The notes under the pieces: model-generated
The model's database searches: none
Told to the model about the DNA's origin: nothing
What the model saw: the letters and a program-made list of their open reading frames with translations, nothing else
Program-made: the position numbers and the translations under genes
NCBI RefSeq assembly: GCF_018140925.1
Contig: NZ_CP073315.1
Span: 620,001 to 684,000 of the forward strand
DNA length: 64,000 bases
Source: Psychrobacillus sp. INOP01
GTDB lineage: Bacteria > Bacillota > Bacilli > Bacillales_A > Planococcaceae
Reading direction: 5' to 3'
Part shown: positions 25,454-35,282 of the stretch, piece after piece
How positions within the stretch are numbered: position 1 is the first letter of the stretch
Layout of the letters: each line of letters starts with the position of its first letter

Positions 25454-26439
25454 TATTTAGCGCTCCCTTCTTCTGTTTTAGCTTCTGTTTCCGTTACAGG
25501 TGGTGCTGTTTGTTTTGACGTATCTAAAGATTGAAGCGGTAAATACTTCATCGTTCCACCTTCATCATTCATAATATACATTTTAGTATTTGGTAAAACA
25601 GCTTCTAATGTTTCCATTACTAATCGTTGTTTAGTGATTTCTTTATTGTTTTGATATTCTGCATAAAGTTTATCAAACAACGCTACGTCACCTTTTGCCT
25701 GTTCAATCCTTGCAGTTTTATGACCTGTCGCATTTAAAATAATGGCATCCTTTTCACCAATTGCTTCACTTAACTTTTGGTTTTTGTATTTTTCTGCTTG
25801 ATTCACTTTTGTATTCTTAGTTTCTTCCGCGTCTGTTACTGCAGTAAATGCAGATCTGACTTCTGCATTTGGAAGTTCCACATCTTGTAGTTTCACGGTT
25901 AATACAGTAACTCCAATATCATACTTTTCTATTAACGAGCGTAATAGATCATTCGTGTCACTCTCAATCTGTGCTTTTCCTGATGTTAAGGCATCATCTA
26001 TTTTGGAGTTCCCAATAACAGAGCGAATAGAAGCAGAGGTTGCATCATGAAGTAGTTCTTGTGGATTTTCAGCATTAAATAAATATGATTTAGGATCTGT
26101 AATTTTCCATTGAACGACTAGATCCGTTAATACAATATTGTCGTCCCCTGTAATCATTTTAGTATCCTTATCAAATGATTTGATATCTCCGTCTGCGGTT
26201 TGACTGTAACCGAACTTCAGACTAAATGTTTCTTTTGATAGTTTTTCTACTTTTTGAATTGGCCAAGGCATTTTAAACTTCAACCCCGAATCAACTACTG
26301 GTTCACTTGCTTCACCAAACGTAATGACGATTGCTTGTTCCGATTCATCTACTGTATACCATGAAGTAAAAACTGCAGATATTAATATAATGCCAATTAC
26401 ACTCATGGCGATAATAGTTAGTAACCTTTTAGCACTCAT
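25453..26439 (-). CDS. hflK: SPFH-domain protease modulator HflK
   Basis: A 328-residue SPFH/band-7 protein with a transmembrane helix at about 6-27 and the domain opening WYTVDESEQAIVITFGEA. The coiled-coil region (about 195-270) and a glutamate- and lysine-rich tail follow. It is coupled to hflC. The upstream region carries a sigma-W-type promoter, reminiscent of the sigma-W control of the flotillin genes (also SPFH) in B. subtilis. Start is the ATG preceded by AAAGGAGG. Confidence 0.9.
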   Translation of the reverse strand: MSAKRLLTIIAMSVIGIILISAVFTSWYTVDESEQAIVITFGEASEPVVDSGLKFKMPWPIQKVEKLSKETFSLKFGYSQTADGDIKSFDKDTKMITGDDNIVLTDLVVQWKITDPKSYLFNAENPQELLHDATSASIRSVIGNSKIDDALTSGKAQIESDTNDLLRSLIEKYDIGVTVLTVKLQDVELPNAEVRSAFTAVTDAEETKNTKVNQAEKYKNQKLSEAIGEKDAIILNATGHKTARIEQAKGDVALFDKLYAEYQNNKEITKQRLVMETLEAVLPNTKMYIMNDEGGTMKYLPLQSLDTSKQTAPPVTETEAKTEEGSAK

Positions 26440-26468
26440 ATAATTTCCTCCTTTTATGTATACTTCCT

Positions 26469-26497
26469 TTTACGGTTTAACTTGGTAATTGGTTTCA
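26469..26497 (-). promoter_or_regulatory. Sigma-W-type ECF promoter of hflKC
   Basis: Minus strand TGAAAC (26492-26497), 17 nt, CGTAAA (26469-26474), about 30 nt before the hflK ATG. Confidence 0.7.
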
Positions 26498-26674
26498 AAA
26501 TAATAGAGTTAGTTGTTCCATAAGCATTTTCTATAAATAAAATGCTCTGTTAGCTTTTAAGAGGTTAAGTTGGAATAGGATATTTTTATGAGTTCATAAT
26601 ACTTGTTACAACTAATAACACGGATTTTTACGTGATTTCCCAATTATTATTCTTTTTCTTAAAAGTCGATCTAG

Positions 26675-26745
26675 TTGATTGGAGCCGTTCCTGCGGAAAG
26701 CGTCACCCTGGTGTATGAAATCAACGCTGCTCGGAAATTCGCTGT
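26675..26745 (+). repeat. GC-rich repeat, family B copy 3 (deletion remnant)
   Basis: GATTGGAGCC matches the left end of family B and CCTGCGGAAAGCGTC the right end, with the middle missing. The rest of the gap 26440-26893 holds the hflKC promoter, a hairpin and otherwise unremarkable AT-rich sequence. Confidence 0.55.
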
Positions 26746-26780
26746 TGAATATGCTTTTATGAAATTAATTCAATGAAAAT

Positions 26781-26812
26781 AAAAAAAGCTAGCAAAATGC
26801 TAGCTTTTCTTA
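26781..26812. terminator. Terminator after the ATP-grasp gene
   Basis: AAAAAGCTAGCA/TGCTAGCTTTT stem with a 3-nt loop and A/T runs on both sides. It lies about 80 nt past the stop of the gene at 26894. Confidence 0.75.
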
Positions 26813-26893
26813 GGTAAATCGTTTTGGAAAAGGGGTCTATTTAAATGTATCAAATAATTGTTAATGCATTGTGAATGATTTGTAAATATTTCC

Positions 26894-28108
26894 TTACCAA
26901 TTATTGTTTTTATATTTTTTATAATAGTTGAACTGGCGAGCGATCAAAAATAGTTTACGAGTAAAATGCTTGTCCTTTTTATAAAAGAGTGGATTTCCCC
27001 ATTTACCGGACTTCAAAAGCAAATTCACTTCTTGTTGAATCTCTTCATTTTCAACAAATTTCTTTAATACGATTTTAGGCACTACGGTAAATAAATAATG
27101 TTCATTCAACAAAGTAAGAGCTTTTTCCTTTTGATAAATAACATCATCTACAAAATAACGGGCCATATTATGTCCAAGCGCAGTTGTATAATAACTAGAT
27201 CGACCTTGTCTAATATTTACCTCAAATACTTTAAATTTCCCATCACGCTCATCTAATTTTAAGTCAAAGTTTGCAAAACCAACATAACCTATTGCTTCTA
27301 AAAAGTGTTGTAGCTTTTCCATCAGTTCCTCATTATATCGAGTAATGAGTGCAGTGTAGTTACCAATAGCCGTAACTGTGTGCTCCTGAAGAACCACCTG
27401 TGCAAGTGTACTTAGTTGGGCTTTACCTTTAGAACTCATATAAAAAACTGAATCCCACATATACGTGTCGTCTCCAGGAATATAATCCTGAATGATTAAG
27501 TCTTCCGTATAACCACTAGCATTCACTTTGTTTAAGACATCATCTAGTTCAGCCTTTGTCTCTACACGGTAAACTTTTTGCTGACCAGGAAACTTATTTT
27601 TGTAATACATAACACCATTGCTCGGTTTTATGATTAATGGGAAGAGCACATCTTCTGTAAATGCAGCTTTTTTTGCACATGAATAATAATATGTTTTCGG
27701 AGCATCGATCCCGTGCTCTTCACAAAGCTTATAGAAATTTGTTTTGACGAGAAGATTGTTCATTAATTCTTCCGACATATAGTTAAAAACATACATTTTC
27801 TTTAAGGCATCCGCATTTTCAATTATTAATCGTACATAAAAATCATTTGTCCCTATTAATAGCAATTGTTTGTCGTTTGTTTTATATTTTTCTGCTACTT
27901 TGGAAAGAACTTGAACAAAGGAAGATTTATCCCACAAATTTGGTTGAATCTCTATATGTTCGATTACGCTGCTCCATTTTGTAAAAGACATTTCTTCTTT
28001 ACCTACTAATATCGGTTTAATATTGTATTCCTCATGAAAAGAAATTGCCATATTATAAGCATTCATATCTGTCCCAATTATAATGGGGATAAATGGTTGT
28101 TTATTCAT
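26894..28108 (-). CDS. ATP-grasp ligase resembling D-aspartate ligase (Asl family)
   Basis: A 404-residue ATP-grasp protein. The N-terminus FIPIIIGTDMNAYNMAISFH, the ATP-binding segment PLIIKPSNGVMYYKNKFPG, the VQDYIPGDDTYMW-like motif (IIQDYIPGDDTYMW) and the metal-binding FANFDLKLDERDG...FEVNIRQGRSS resemble, from memory, the D-aspartate:lysine ligase of Enterococcus faecium peptidoglycan, and COG3919 enzymes. Planococcaceae often have Lys or Orn cross-linked through D-Asp or D-Glu, so a role in making the interpeptide bridge is plausible (inference). It has no amino-acid racemase or mur neighbour; it follows phoR by 11 nt and probably shares its transcript. Other amino-acid or peptide ligase activity cannot be excluded. 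Confidence 0.75.
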   Translation of the reverse strand: MNKQPFIPIIIGTDMNAYNMAISFHEEYNIKPILVGKEEMSFTKWSSVIEHIEIQPNLWDKSSFVQVLSKVAEKYKTNDKQLLLIGTNDFYVRLIIENADALKKMYVFNYMSEELMNNLLVKTNFYKLCEEHGIDAPKTYYYSCAKKAAFTEDVLFPLIIKPSNGVMYYKNKFPGQQKVYRVETKAELDDVLNKVNASGYTEDLIIQDYIPGDDTYMWDSVFYMSSKGKAQLSTLAQVVLQEHTVTAIGNYTALITRYNEELMEKLQHFLEAIGYVGFANFDLKLDERDGKFKVFEVNIRQGRSSYYTTALGHNMARYFVDDVIYQKEKALTLLNEHYLFTVVPKIVLKKFVENEEIQQEVNLLLKSGKWGNPLFYKKDKHFTRKLFLIARQFNYYKKYKNNNW

Positions 28109-28119
28109 AATGACCTCCG

Positions 28120-29652
28120 TTAACTTTTAACAAGTGGAATTGATACAGTAAAGACAGTACCTTTTCCTACTTCACTTTCTACTTCTAGTAATCCGTGATG
28201 TGCTTCCACGAGATGTTTTACAATTGCTAAACCAAGACCGGTTCCTCCTGAGTTTCTACTTCTTGCTCTATCCACTCGGTAAAAACGCTCGAATACCCGG
28301 TTAATTTCTTCTTTCGCTATGCCTATCCCTTCATCTTGAATACGGAATATTCCACATTTTTCGTTATGATCAATGGATATAGTAACCGTTTTATCCTCAG
28401 GGGAGTAGGTCAGTGCATTCATCAATAAATTCATCGTTATTTGGATTAAGCGATTTAAATCACCTAATACATAGACTGGTTCGCTATATATTATCTCGAG
28501 ACGCATATTCTTTTCCTCTAGAATATGACTAGTCATCTCTTTACTTCGTTCTACAACATCCAATAAATTGACCTTTTGTAAATTCACTTCATATCCTACC
28601 TGCTCCACTTTTGAAAGGTCTAATAAGTCATTGATAAGCATTTGAAGTCTATTACTTTCTTTGTGTATAATCTCAAGGAAAGAAAGCAATGTTTCTTCAT
28701 TTTTATATGCGCCATACAATAATGTTTCTGAAAATCCTTTAATACTAGTAACAGGTGTCTTCAATTCGTGAGAAACATTTGCTACAAAATCTTTTCTGAC
28801 TTGCTCCAGTTTCACAAGCTCCGTAATTTCATGCATTACTACCACTATACCAAGCCATTTTCCGTGCTCACCGATAACAGGCGCCCCGTAAGCATCCATA
28901 TAATAAGTATGTATGTTTTTCTTTATCGATATTTGTTCCCTATTAGAAGCCTCTGTCAAAAATAACTGGTCAATGAACGCCTCAATCTTTTTTGGAAGAC
29001 CAATTTTATTAAATAGCTTTCCATCAACGTCATTAAACGAAATATCAAGCTGCTTAAGAAACGAACGATTCACAATAGTAATATACCCGTTTCGATCAAT
29101 CATAATAAGGGCACTACCCATATTCTCGATCAACGTTTTTAAACGTTCTTTTTCAGTTTCTCTCATGACGGATATATCATGTAAATTTCGTGCGAGTATA
29201 TTAATAGAGTTACTTAGCTTCGACATCCCTGAAAATTCTTCTTCAAAGGCACGAATTCGATAATTTCCTCTTGCTAATTCCATGGCTGTTTCTGTCAAAT
29301 GCTCTATCGGCTGGGCAAACTTTTTGAAAATATTAGTCCCTAAAAACAGTGCAACAAGAAAAGTAATACTAAGAATGATGATTAAAAACAACCATAAGGA
29401 ATGGGCATTTATCAATTCAGTTTGAGAGAATGTAGAATCCAACATTTCCTTAATATGCCTCTGTTCATCAACTGCGAGTCCTGTGGATTCTATATAATTT
29501 GATACTTCATCTATTTTTGTGTTTATGACTTTTTCTGAAGAGCTTTTAGCAAAAATAGGAAAAAGCTGTCCAAGTATAATTCCTAGACAAGCTAATATTA
29601 ACCCTATCATAATTGAATAAGTTCTAAAAAGTTTGGAATGAAATGATTTCAT
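28120..29652 (-). CDS. phoR: Sensor histidine kinase PhoR
   Basis: A 510-residue membrane kinase: transmembrane helices at about 13-33 and 82-104 with a short extracytoplasmic loop between, HAMP (about 105-160), PAS (about 170-270), HisKA with FVANVSHELKTPVTSIKGF, and a HATPase domain with N, G1 and G2 boxes (DEGIGIA, GGTGLGLAIV). The short sensor loop, rather than a full extracellular PAS as in B. subtilis PhoR, is notable. Start and the phoP stop overlap by one base (TAATG). It should respond to phosphate limitation via wall-synthesis state. Confidence 0.92.
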   Translation of the reverse strand: MKSFHSKLFRTYSIMIGLILACLGIILGQLFPIFAKSSSEKVINTKIDEVSNYIESTGLAVDEQRHIKEMLDSTFSQTELINAHSLWLFLIIILSITFLVALFLGTNIFKKFAQPIEHLTETAMELARGNYRIRAFEEEFSGMSKLSNSINILARNLHDISVMRETEKERLKTLIENMGSALIMIDRNGYITIVNRSFLKQLDISFNDVDGKLFNKIGLPKKIEAFIDQLFLTEASNREQISIKKNIHTYYMDAYGAPVIGEHGKWLGIVVVMHEITELVKLEQVRKDFVANVSHELKTPVTSIKGFSETLLYGAYKNEETLLSFLEIIHKESNRLQMLINDLLDLSKVEQVGYEVNLQKVNLLDVVERSKEMTSHILEEKNMRLEIIYSEPVYVLGDLNRLIQITMNLLMNALTYSPEDKTVTISIDHNEKCGIFRIQDEGIGIAKEEINRVFERFYRVDRARSRNSGGTGLGLAIVKHLVEAHHGLLEVESEVGKGTVFTVSIPLVKS

Positions 29653-30359
29653 TAGCTCTTAGGCTCCTCAAACTTGTATCCTAGTCCTCTAATTGTTTTG
29701 ATGAAATTAGGCTTTCTACTATTTTCTTCAATTTTGTCACGTAAATGACTAATATGAACATCCACAATACGAGTATCGCCTGCAAAATCATAGTTCCATA
29801 CTGCACTTAATAGCTGATCACGTGTTAACACTCGATTTTTGTTTTCAATTAAATACACGAGTAATTCAAATTCTTTTGGAGTAAACTCAACGACCTCATT
29901 GTTTAAAAGTACTTCAAAACGTTCCGGGAATACTTGTAGTGGGCCAAAAGTATACATTTCTTCTATGGTTTTCTCTTTCTTATGCTCAGTAGATATGCCA
30001 GAACGACGAATCATTGCTTTTACCCTTGCGGTTACCTCTCTTGGACTGAAAGGCTTCGTCATATAATCATCAGCACCTAGTTCAAGACCTAATACTTTAT
30101 CGAATTCTTCATCTTTTGCGGTTAACATTATAATAGGAATTTGTACTTTCTTTAAACGAAGCTCTTTGCAGACTTCCATGCCATCCATATGTGGCAGCAT
30201 CCAATCTAGTACGATAACCTCTGGTTTTTCATCTAAAGCTTTATTAAGACCTTCTAAGCCATCACTTGCTGTTATGACTTCAAAACCAGCTTCTTCAAGA
30301 TTATATTTTAATAAAGTTACAATTGAGCTTTCATCATCCACAACTAATACTTTTCTCAT
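29652..30359 (-). CDS. phoP: Response regulator PhoP
   Basis: A 235-residue OmpR-family regulator. The receiver has the acidic pair DD (8-9), phosphorylation site Asp52 in VIVLDWMLP, the T/K switch residues LTAKD and TKPF, and the output domain is a winged helix (about 135-232; DVHISHLRDKIEENS). The ATG at 30359 lies 7 nt after GGAGG; the TTG five codons upstream is part of that site. Cotranscribed with phoR. Position before polA matches B. subtilis. Confidence 0.95.
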   Translation of the reverse strand: MRKVLVVDDESSIVTLLKYNLEEAGFEVITASDGLEGLNKALDEKPEVIVLDWMLPHMDGMEVCKELRLKKVQIPIIMLTAKDEEFDKVLGLELGADDYMTKPFSPREVTARVKAMIRRSGISTEHKKEKTIEEMYTFGPLQVFPERFEVLLNNEVVEFTPKEFELLVYLIENKNRVLTRDQLLSAVWNYDFAGDTRIVDVHISHLRDKIEENSRKPNFIKTIRGLGYKFEEPKS

Positions 30360-30421
30360 TTTTTTTGCCTCCAAGGTTGATTTGAAACCCCCATTCCAAA
30401 TCGATGTTAGCTATACTGTTA

Positions 30422-30868
30422 TTATTTTTCTATAATTGGCGGCGTTACATGAAGTTCGCCCTCCACAACAATTTCATTTTGGTCATTTTGAGCTACTACT
30501 GTAATTATTACATTATTTAATTGTTCTATTATTTCCTTTATTTCAAATGCAAATTCTACTATTGAGTAATGATAAGTAGGTGTTGGAAAGCTTATATACT
30601 GTTTCGTTATATGTGAACCAGGACCCGGCAAGTATTTTGAGATTGCGGATGTAATAATACCCGTTAACATAATCGACGGTACGATAGGTTTTCCATATTG
30701 AGTCTTAGCTGCAAAATCATGTTGAATATATAAAGGGTTGTTATCATTGGTTAGCCCCAGATATAGAAGCAAGTCTTTGTCCTCTATTTTTTCTGTAAGC
30801 GTTAATTTTTCACCAATCTCTATTTCCTGTATATGTCTACCTATTTTCCGAGTTTTCCCTAATAACAA
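30422..30868 (-). CDS. MaoC-like hot-dog dehydratase
   Basis: A 148-residue single hot-dog protein of the MaoC/FabZ-like hydratase family. The catalytic Asp/His motif lies in LTNDNNPLYIQHDFA (about residues 38-52), followed by PIVPSIMLTGIITSAISKYLPGPG. Such proteins hydrate enoyl-thioesters; the natural substrate is unknown. The start is inferred to be a TTG at 30866-30868 with GGGGGAGG 5 nt upstream; an in-frame extension to 30961 runs through repeat-like sequence and is not trusted. It sits between mdh and phoP. Confidence 0.78.
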   Translation of the reverse strand: MLLGKTRKIGRHIQEIEIGEKLTLTEKIEDKDLLLYLGLTNDNNPLYIQHDFAAKTQYGKPIVPSIMLTGIITSAISKYLPGPGSHITKQYISFPTPTYHYSIVEFAFEIKEIIEQLNNVIITVVAQNDQNEIVVEGELHVTPPIIEK

Positions 30869-30994
30869 TAGTTCCTCCCCCTTACAAATAGCTAATTCTA
30901 TATTAACAATAAACCTACGCAAAGCGCAAGGTGATGATAGGACCTGTCCCGGGGAAATCAATAGTACTATTTGATGGAACTTTTCCAGTATATA

Positions 30995-31215
30995 AGCACA
31001 GGTCGCCCTTTAAGTTCAAAACCTGTTTCTATCTTTTTCGAAGGGCTTTGGACAGACGTTTTGCTATATGATTAACAAGTGAATTTTTAGAAACAGGTTA
31101 GTGCATTTTGGGATAACTAGAGAAAAGATACTTCCCACACATAGAGGAAGCTCTCGAAGATGCAATTTCGTTCCTATTTCGCTTCTTTATGGGGTAAACA
31201 CTTACTATTTCTCTT
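30995..31215. repeat. Fold-back repeat, family A copy 2 (deleted centre)
   Basis: Shares GCCCTTTAAGTTCAAAACCT, GGGCTTTGGACAGAC, AAAAGATACTTCCCACACAT and the right end ACACTTACTATTT with the copies at 19800 and 36656, but lacks their central hairpin. Its outer arms AACCTGTTTCTA/TAGAAACAGGTT form a perfect 12-bp inverted repeat. Confidence 0.8.
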
Positions 31216-31370
31216 TATTTCCACTAGTATCAAAGAACCTTCATTGTAGTGGCATCCCTAATTGAAAAGCAATGTCAGAAAAATTTTCTTACTACATTAA
31301 CTAAAACTAATTCTATTATCCCAGCGATAAGCTATGCTAAATCTTAAAATGAGTACTACACACTATATTC
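31216..31370. repeat. Conserved spacer joining family A and B repeats
   Basis: Matches parts of 36966-37130: CCACTAGTAT...AAAGAA on the left and GCGATAAGCTATGC (versus GCGATAGGCTATGC) on the right. The middle is poorly conserved. This makes 30995-31490 one composite repeat. Confidence 0.6.
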
Positions 31371-31490
31371 ATTGTAGTGAAAGGTGGCCGACTCCCGTGG
31401 GAACAGCACGAGCTGAAAGCCTCGCAGGAACGTAGTGACGAGGAGATTGTAGTCGTGCCCGCGGAAAGCTACCACCTGAAACGGAAATCA
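31371..31490 (+). repeat. GC-rich repeat, family B copy 4
   Basis: Begins ATTGTAGTGAAAGGTGGC and ends CCGCGGAAAGC...ACGGAAATC. Its interior (CTGAAAGCCTCGCAGGAACG, GACGAGGAGATTG) is the type shared with 10470-10602. Confidence 0.8.
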
Positions 31491-31562
31491 GTAGTATTAT
31501 TTCTTCATTTTCTTCAGTCCCAAGGCCCCAGTGTTCAAGGGACATTTTAATGTACTTGCTTT

Positions 31563-31593
31563 CAAAAAAATCGAGTGGGTTCCCCCACTCGAT
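31563..31593 (-). terminator. Terminator after mdh
   Basis: Perfect 10-bp stem ATCGAGTGGG/CCCACTCGAT with a short loop, followed on the minus strand by T7. Confidence 0.88.
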
Positions 31594-31609
31594 AGCTACC
31601 ACTATATAC

Positions 31610-32548
31610 TTATGCTAAAACTTTCATAACAGCTTTGACGGTCTCTGCAGATTTGTTTAATAATGCTTTTTCATCTTCTGTTAACTCAAGTTCGATAATT
31701 TTCTCGATACCTGAAGCACCTAGTACTGTTGGAACCCCAAGGTAAATCCCATCCATACCATATTCGCCTTCTAAATAAGCGATTGATGGCAATATTCGCT
31801 TTTGGTCTTTCAGAATTGCTTCAGCCATTTCAACTAAAGATGCAGCCGGAGCATAGTAAGCAGAGCCATTGCCAAGAAGGTTAACGATTTCTGCTCCACC
31901 TTTACGAGTACGATCTACGATTTCTTCTAAACGAGCAGCGTCGATTAAAGTTTCTAATGGAATTCCACCTGCGTAAGAATATCTTACTAATGGCACCATA
32001 TCGTCACCATGTCCACCAAGTACAAAACCAGTTACATCTTTAACAGATAGGTTTAGTTCTTTGGCAACAAACGTACGGAAACGAGCAGTATCAAGTACTC
32101 CTGATTGTCCGATTACACGTTCTTTTGGTAATCCTGATTCTTTATAAACTGTATAAGTCATCGCATCAACAGGGTTCGTCAATACTAATATTGTTGTATT
32201 TGGAGAATATTTTACAATTTCAGATGTAACAGATTTCATGACTTTTTGGTTTGTTTGAACTAAATCGTCACGGCTCATACCAGGTTTACGTGCTATACCA
32301 GCAGTGATAATTACTAGATCTGAGTCTTTCGTATCTTCATAGTTAGAAGTACCAATGATATCAGCGTCAAAACCTTGTACTGGTCCAGCTTGTGCCATAT
32401 CCAAAGCTTTACCTTTAGTAGCATTTTCTGCTTGTGGAATGTCTACTAATACAATATTACCAAGTTCTTTTTGAGCAAGTAGAAAAGCAGTTGTTGCACC
32501 TGTAAATCCTCCACCGATTACTGAAATTTTACTTCTTTTCAATGTCAT
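31610..32548 (-). CDS. mdh: Malate dehydrogenase
   Basis: A 312-residue NAD-dependent MDH of the LDH-like type. NAD-binding [14 protein letters not shown] near the N-terminus, substrate arginines in [11 protein letters not shown] (about 85-95), and the catalytic histidine in [11 protein letters not shown] (about 177-180). The arginine-containing loop marks malate rather than lactate specificity. Last gene of citZ-icd-mdh, the TCA unit conserved in Bacillales. A hairpin lies in the gap to icd. Confidence 0.96.
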   Translation of the reverse strand: MTLKRSKISVIGGGFTGATTAFLLAQKELGNIVLVDIPQAENATKGKALDMAQAGPVQGFDADIIGTSNYEDTKDSDLVIITAGIARKPGMSRDDLVQTNQKVMKSVTSEIVKYSPNTTILVLTNPVDAMTYTVYKESGLPKERVIGQSGVLDTARFRTFVAKELNLSVKDVTGFVLGGHGDDMVPLVRYSYAGGIPLETLIDAARLEEIVDRTRKGGAEIVNLLGNGSAYYAPAASLVEMAEAILKDQKRILPSIAYLEGEYGMDGIYLGVPTVLGASGIEKIIELELTEDEKALLNKSAETVKAVMKVLA

Positions 32549-32576
32549 TAGAAAACTCTCCTTTTGTTTTTATAAG

Positions 32577-32604
32577 AAAAGGAAGGGAAAATTCCCTTCC
32601 TTAA
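32577..32604 (-). terminator. Hairpin between icd and mdh
   Basis: Perfect palindromic stem AAGGAAGGGAA/TTCCCTTCCTT followed by TTCTTAT on the minus strand. It may act as a partial terminator or as an mRNA end that sets different icd and mdh levels. Confidence 0.65.
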
Positions 32605-32625
32605 AAACCAAATTTCATTTTCGTA

Positions 32626-33891
32626 TTACATGTTTTTAATAAGTTCATCAGCGAATTCAGAACACTTAACTTCAGTTGCACCGTCCATCAAACGAGCGAA
32701 GTCATAAGTTACCACTTTAGAAGCAATAGATTTCTCCATTGAATCCATGATAAGTTTAGCAGCTTCGTTCCAACCTAAATGTTCTAGCATTAATACTCCT
32801 GAAAGAATAACAGAAGATGGGTTAACTTTGTCTAGACCAGCATATTTAGGAGCTGTACCATGAGTAGCCTCGAAAATAGCATGTCCAGTTACATAGTTAA
32901 TGTTAGCCCCTGGAGCAATACCGATACCACCAACTTGCGCAGCAAGTGCATCAGAAATATAATCTCCATTTAAGTTCATAGTAGCAACTACATCAAACTC
33001 TTTTGGACGAGTTAAAATTTGTTGTAAGAAGATATCAGCAATCGAATCTTTTACAAGGATTTTACCAGCTGCAAGTGCATCAGCTTGTGCTTTGTCAGCA
33101 GCTTCCGTTCCTTGTTCTTCTTTAATTTTATCATATTGGTTCCAAGTAAATACTTTATCACCAAATTCTTGTTCTGCTACTTCATAACCCCAAGTTTTGA
33201 AAGCACCTTCTGTGAACTTCATGATATTCCCTTTATGAACTAATGTTAAAGAAGTACGACCTTCTTTAATAATATAGTTAATAGCAGCGCGAACTAAACG
33301 TTTTGTACCTTCTTCAGAGATTGGTTTAATACCGATACCTGAAGTTTCTGGGAAACGAATATTTTTCACACCGAATTCTGTTTTTAAGAAGTCGATTAGT
33401 TTTTTCGCATTATCTGTACCTTTAGCATACTCAATACCAGCGTAGATATCTTCTGTGTTTTCACGGAAAATAACCATGTCAGTATCTTCTGGACGTTTAA
33501 CTGGCGATGGTACACCAGTGAAGTAACGAACTGGACGTAGGCAAGTATATAGGTCAAGCTCTTGACGTAATGCAACGTTTAATGAACGAATTCCCCCACC
33601 GATTGGTGTAGTTAGAGGTCCTTTAATAGCGATTAGGTACTCATTAATAACATCTAAAGTTTCTTGAGGTAACCATTCGCCAGTTTTATCGAATGCTTTT
33701 TGACCAGCAAGAACTTCTTTCCATTCAATTTTCTTTTCACCATTATAAGCTTTTTCTACTGAAGCTTCTAATACACGTGATGCTGCAGCCCAAATATCCG
33801 GACCCGTTCCGTCTCCCTCAATGAAAGGAATTACCGCTGTGTTTGGTACGTTAAGTACACCGTTTTCTACTGTAATTTTACCTGTTGTCAT
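32626..33891 (-). CDS. icd: NADP-dependent isocitrate dehydrogenase
   Basis: A 421-residue enzyme converting isocitrate to 2-oxoglutarate. The family start [14 protein letters not shown], the isocitrate/phosphorylation loop [18 protein letters not shown] with its arginines, [14 protein letters not shown], and the metal-binding [12 protein letters not shown] are all present. NADP type by overall resemblance to B. subtilis Icd. Lies 83 nt after citZ. Confidence 0.96.
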   Translation of the reverse strand: MTTGKITVENGVLNVPNTAVIPFIEGDGTGPDIWAAASRVLEASVEKAYNGEKKIEWKEVLAGQKAFDKTGEWLPQETLDVINEYLIAIKGPLTTPIGGGIRSLNVALRQELDLYTCLRPVRYFTGVPSPVKRPEDTDMVIFRENTEDIYAGIEYAKGTDNAKKLIDFLKTEFGVKNIRFPETSGIGIKPISEEGTKRLVRAAINYIIKEGRTSLTLVHKGNIMKFTEGAFKTWGYEVAEQEFGDKVFTWNQYDKIKEEQGTEAADKAQADALAAGKILVKDSIADIFLQQILTRPKEFDVVATMNLNGDYISDALAAQVGGIGIAPGANINYVTGHAIFEATHGTAPKYAGLDKVNPSSVILSGVLMLEHLGWNEAAKLIMDSMEKSIASKVVTYDFARLMDGATEVKCSEFADELIKNM

Positions 33892-33974
33892 TTGTTATTT
33901 CCTCCTACCATCATAATCATAGGGCAGTAAACACGGGAAGTGTTTAAGCCCTATCTACTAAGATAATACTACTA

Positions 33975-35090
33975 TTATCTTTCTTCAATTGGAATATACT
34001 TTTGCATTCCAGGTCCAACATATTCTGCACGTGGACGGATCAAACGGTTGTTTGCATATTGCTCAAGAATATGAGCACTCCAACCAGATACACGTGATAC
34101 TGCAAAGATTGGTGTAAATAAATCATGGTCTATTTTCAAGGAATGATATACAGAAGCAGAATAGAAGTCTACGTTTGGTGGTAAATTCTTTTGCCCTGTA
34201 ACTATTTCTTCGATACGAATAGACATATCATATAGTTTGGATTCACCATTAAGTGTAGTCAATTTTTTAGACATTTCACGTAAATGTTTTGCACGTGGGT
34301 CTCCTTTTCTATATACACGGTGACCGAATCCCATAATTTTTACTTTGTTTTCTAATTTTTCGTTAATATAAGCGTCAACATTATCAAGTGTATCGATTTC
34401 TGTTAACATTTTCATAACTTGTTCGTTTGCTCCACCATGTAGAGGTCCTTTTAAGGCTCCAATAGCTGCAACTACACCAGAATAAATGTCTGAAAGGGTT
34501 GCTACACATACGCGAGCAGTGAATGTAGAAGCATTCAATTCATGATCCGCGTGTAAAACAAGTGCTTTATCAAACGCTTCGATCTCTATGTCTTGTGGTA
34601 ATTCTCCGTGTAGCATGTACAAGAAGTTAGCAGCATAACCTAAGTCTGTTTTAGGTGCTACAGGTTCTAGACCTTTACGAACACGAGAGAAAGCTGTTAC
34701 TAATGTTGGGATTTTTGCTTGTAATTTAATTGCTTTTAAGTAATTTGCCTCATCGGACATATCTTCTGCAGCATCATCATATAATGCAAGCATAGAAACT
34801 GTTGTTCTAAGAGCAGTCATTGGATGTACATCATTGATTGGGAATGTTTTGAAATAATTCAAAACTTCTTGTGGTACAGCCATGTTGTCAGCTAATTGTT
34901 GTTTCAATTCAGCTAATTCTGTCGCATTTGGAAGACGCTTATGCCAAAGTAAGTAAACTACTTCTTCAAAGCTCGCATTGTTCGCTAAATCATCAATATC
35001 ATATCCAACGTATGTAAGTGTATCATCGATGATTGAACTGATTGACGTTTCTGCCGCTACAATTCCTTCTAAACCTTTAGTTGTTGTCAT
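33975..35090 (-). CDS. citZ: Citrate synthase
   Basis: A 371-residue citrate synthase of the short Gram-positive type. Catalytic His in VLHADHELNAS (about 183-193) and in GFGHRVYRKGDPRA (about 258), Asp in PPNVDFYSASVY (about 308). First gene of citZ-icd-mdh. Its upstream region has a well-formed sigma-A promoter and a cre-like site, consistent with carbon catabolite control. Confidence 0.96.
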   Translation of the reverse strand: MTTTKGLEGIVAAETSISSIIDDTLTYVGYDIDDLANNASFEEVVYLLWHKRLPNATELAELKQQLADNMAVPQEVLNYFKTFPINDVHPMTALRTTVSMLALYDDAAEDMSDEANYLKAIKLQAKIPTLVTAFSRVRKGLEPVAPKTDLGYAANFLYMLHGELPQDIEIEAFDKALVLHADHELNASTFTARVCVATLSDIYSGVVAAIGALKGPLHGGANEQVMKMLTEIDTLDNVDAYINEKLENKVKIMGFGHRVYRKGDPRAKHLREMSKKLTTLNGESKLYDMSIRIEEIVTGQKNLPPNVDFYSASVYHSLKIDHDLFTPIFAVSRVSGWSAHILEQYANNRLIRPRAEYVGPGMQKYIPIEER

Positions 35091-35192
35091 ATCAAAGTCT
35101 CCCCTTTACAACATAAGACTTCTGACCAAATCTTCATTAAATCAGAAGAACTATATGTATATATTAATGTTCTTAGCATTGCTTACTTAAAC

Positions 35193-35221
35193 AGTATAAT
35201 CAATATTGACGTTTTTGTGAA
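35193..35221 (-). promoter_or_regulatory. Sigma-A promoter of citZ
   Basis: Minus strand TTCACA (35216-35221), 17 nt, TATACT (35193-35198), giving a leader of roughly 95 nt. Confidence 0.75.
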
Positions 35222-35235
35222 TGAAAACGCTTAAG
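35222..35235. promoter_or_regulatory. Candidate cre (CcpA) site at citZ
   Basis: TGAAAACGCTTAAG fits the cre pattern TGWAARCGYTWNCW with one mismatch and directly abuts the citZ -35 box. Confidence 0.5.
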
Positions 35236-35282
35236 TTTGTTGAAAAATATCTTAAAATCTCCTAATTAATTGAAAAGATTGG

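Noticed and set aside
30869-30961. N-terminal extension of the MaoC-like protein
   Set aside because: The extra 31 residues precede a TTG with a strong ribosome site, do not resemble the family and derive partly from repeat-like sequence.
31369-31602. 77-codon minus-strand frame downstream of mdh
   Set aside because: It spans the mdh terminator and a family B repeat; residues resemble the frame over the repeat at 10470, showing it is repeat-derived.
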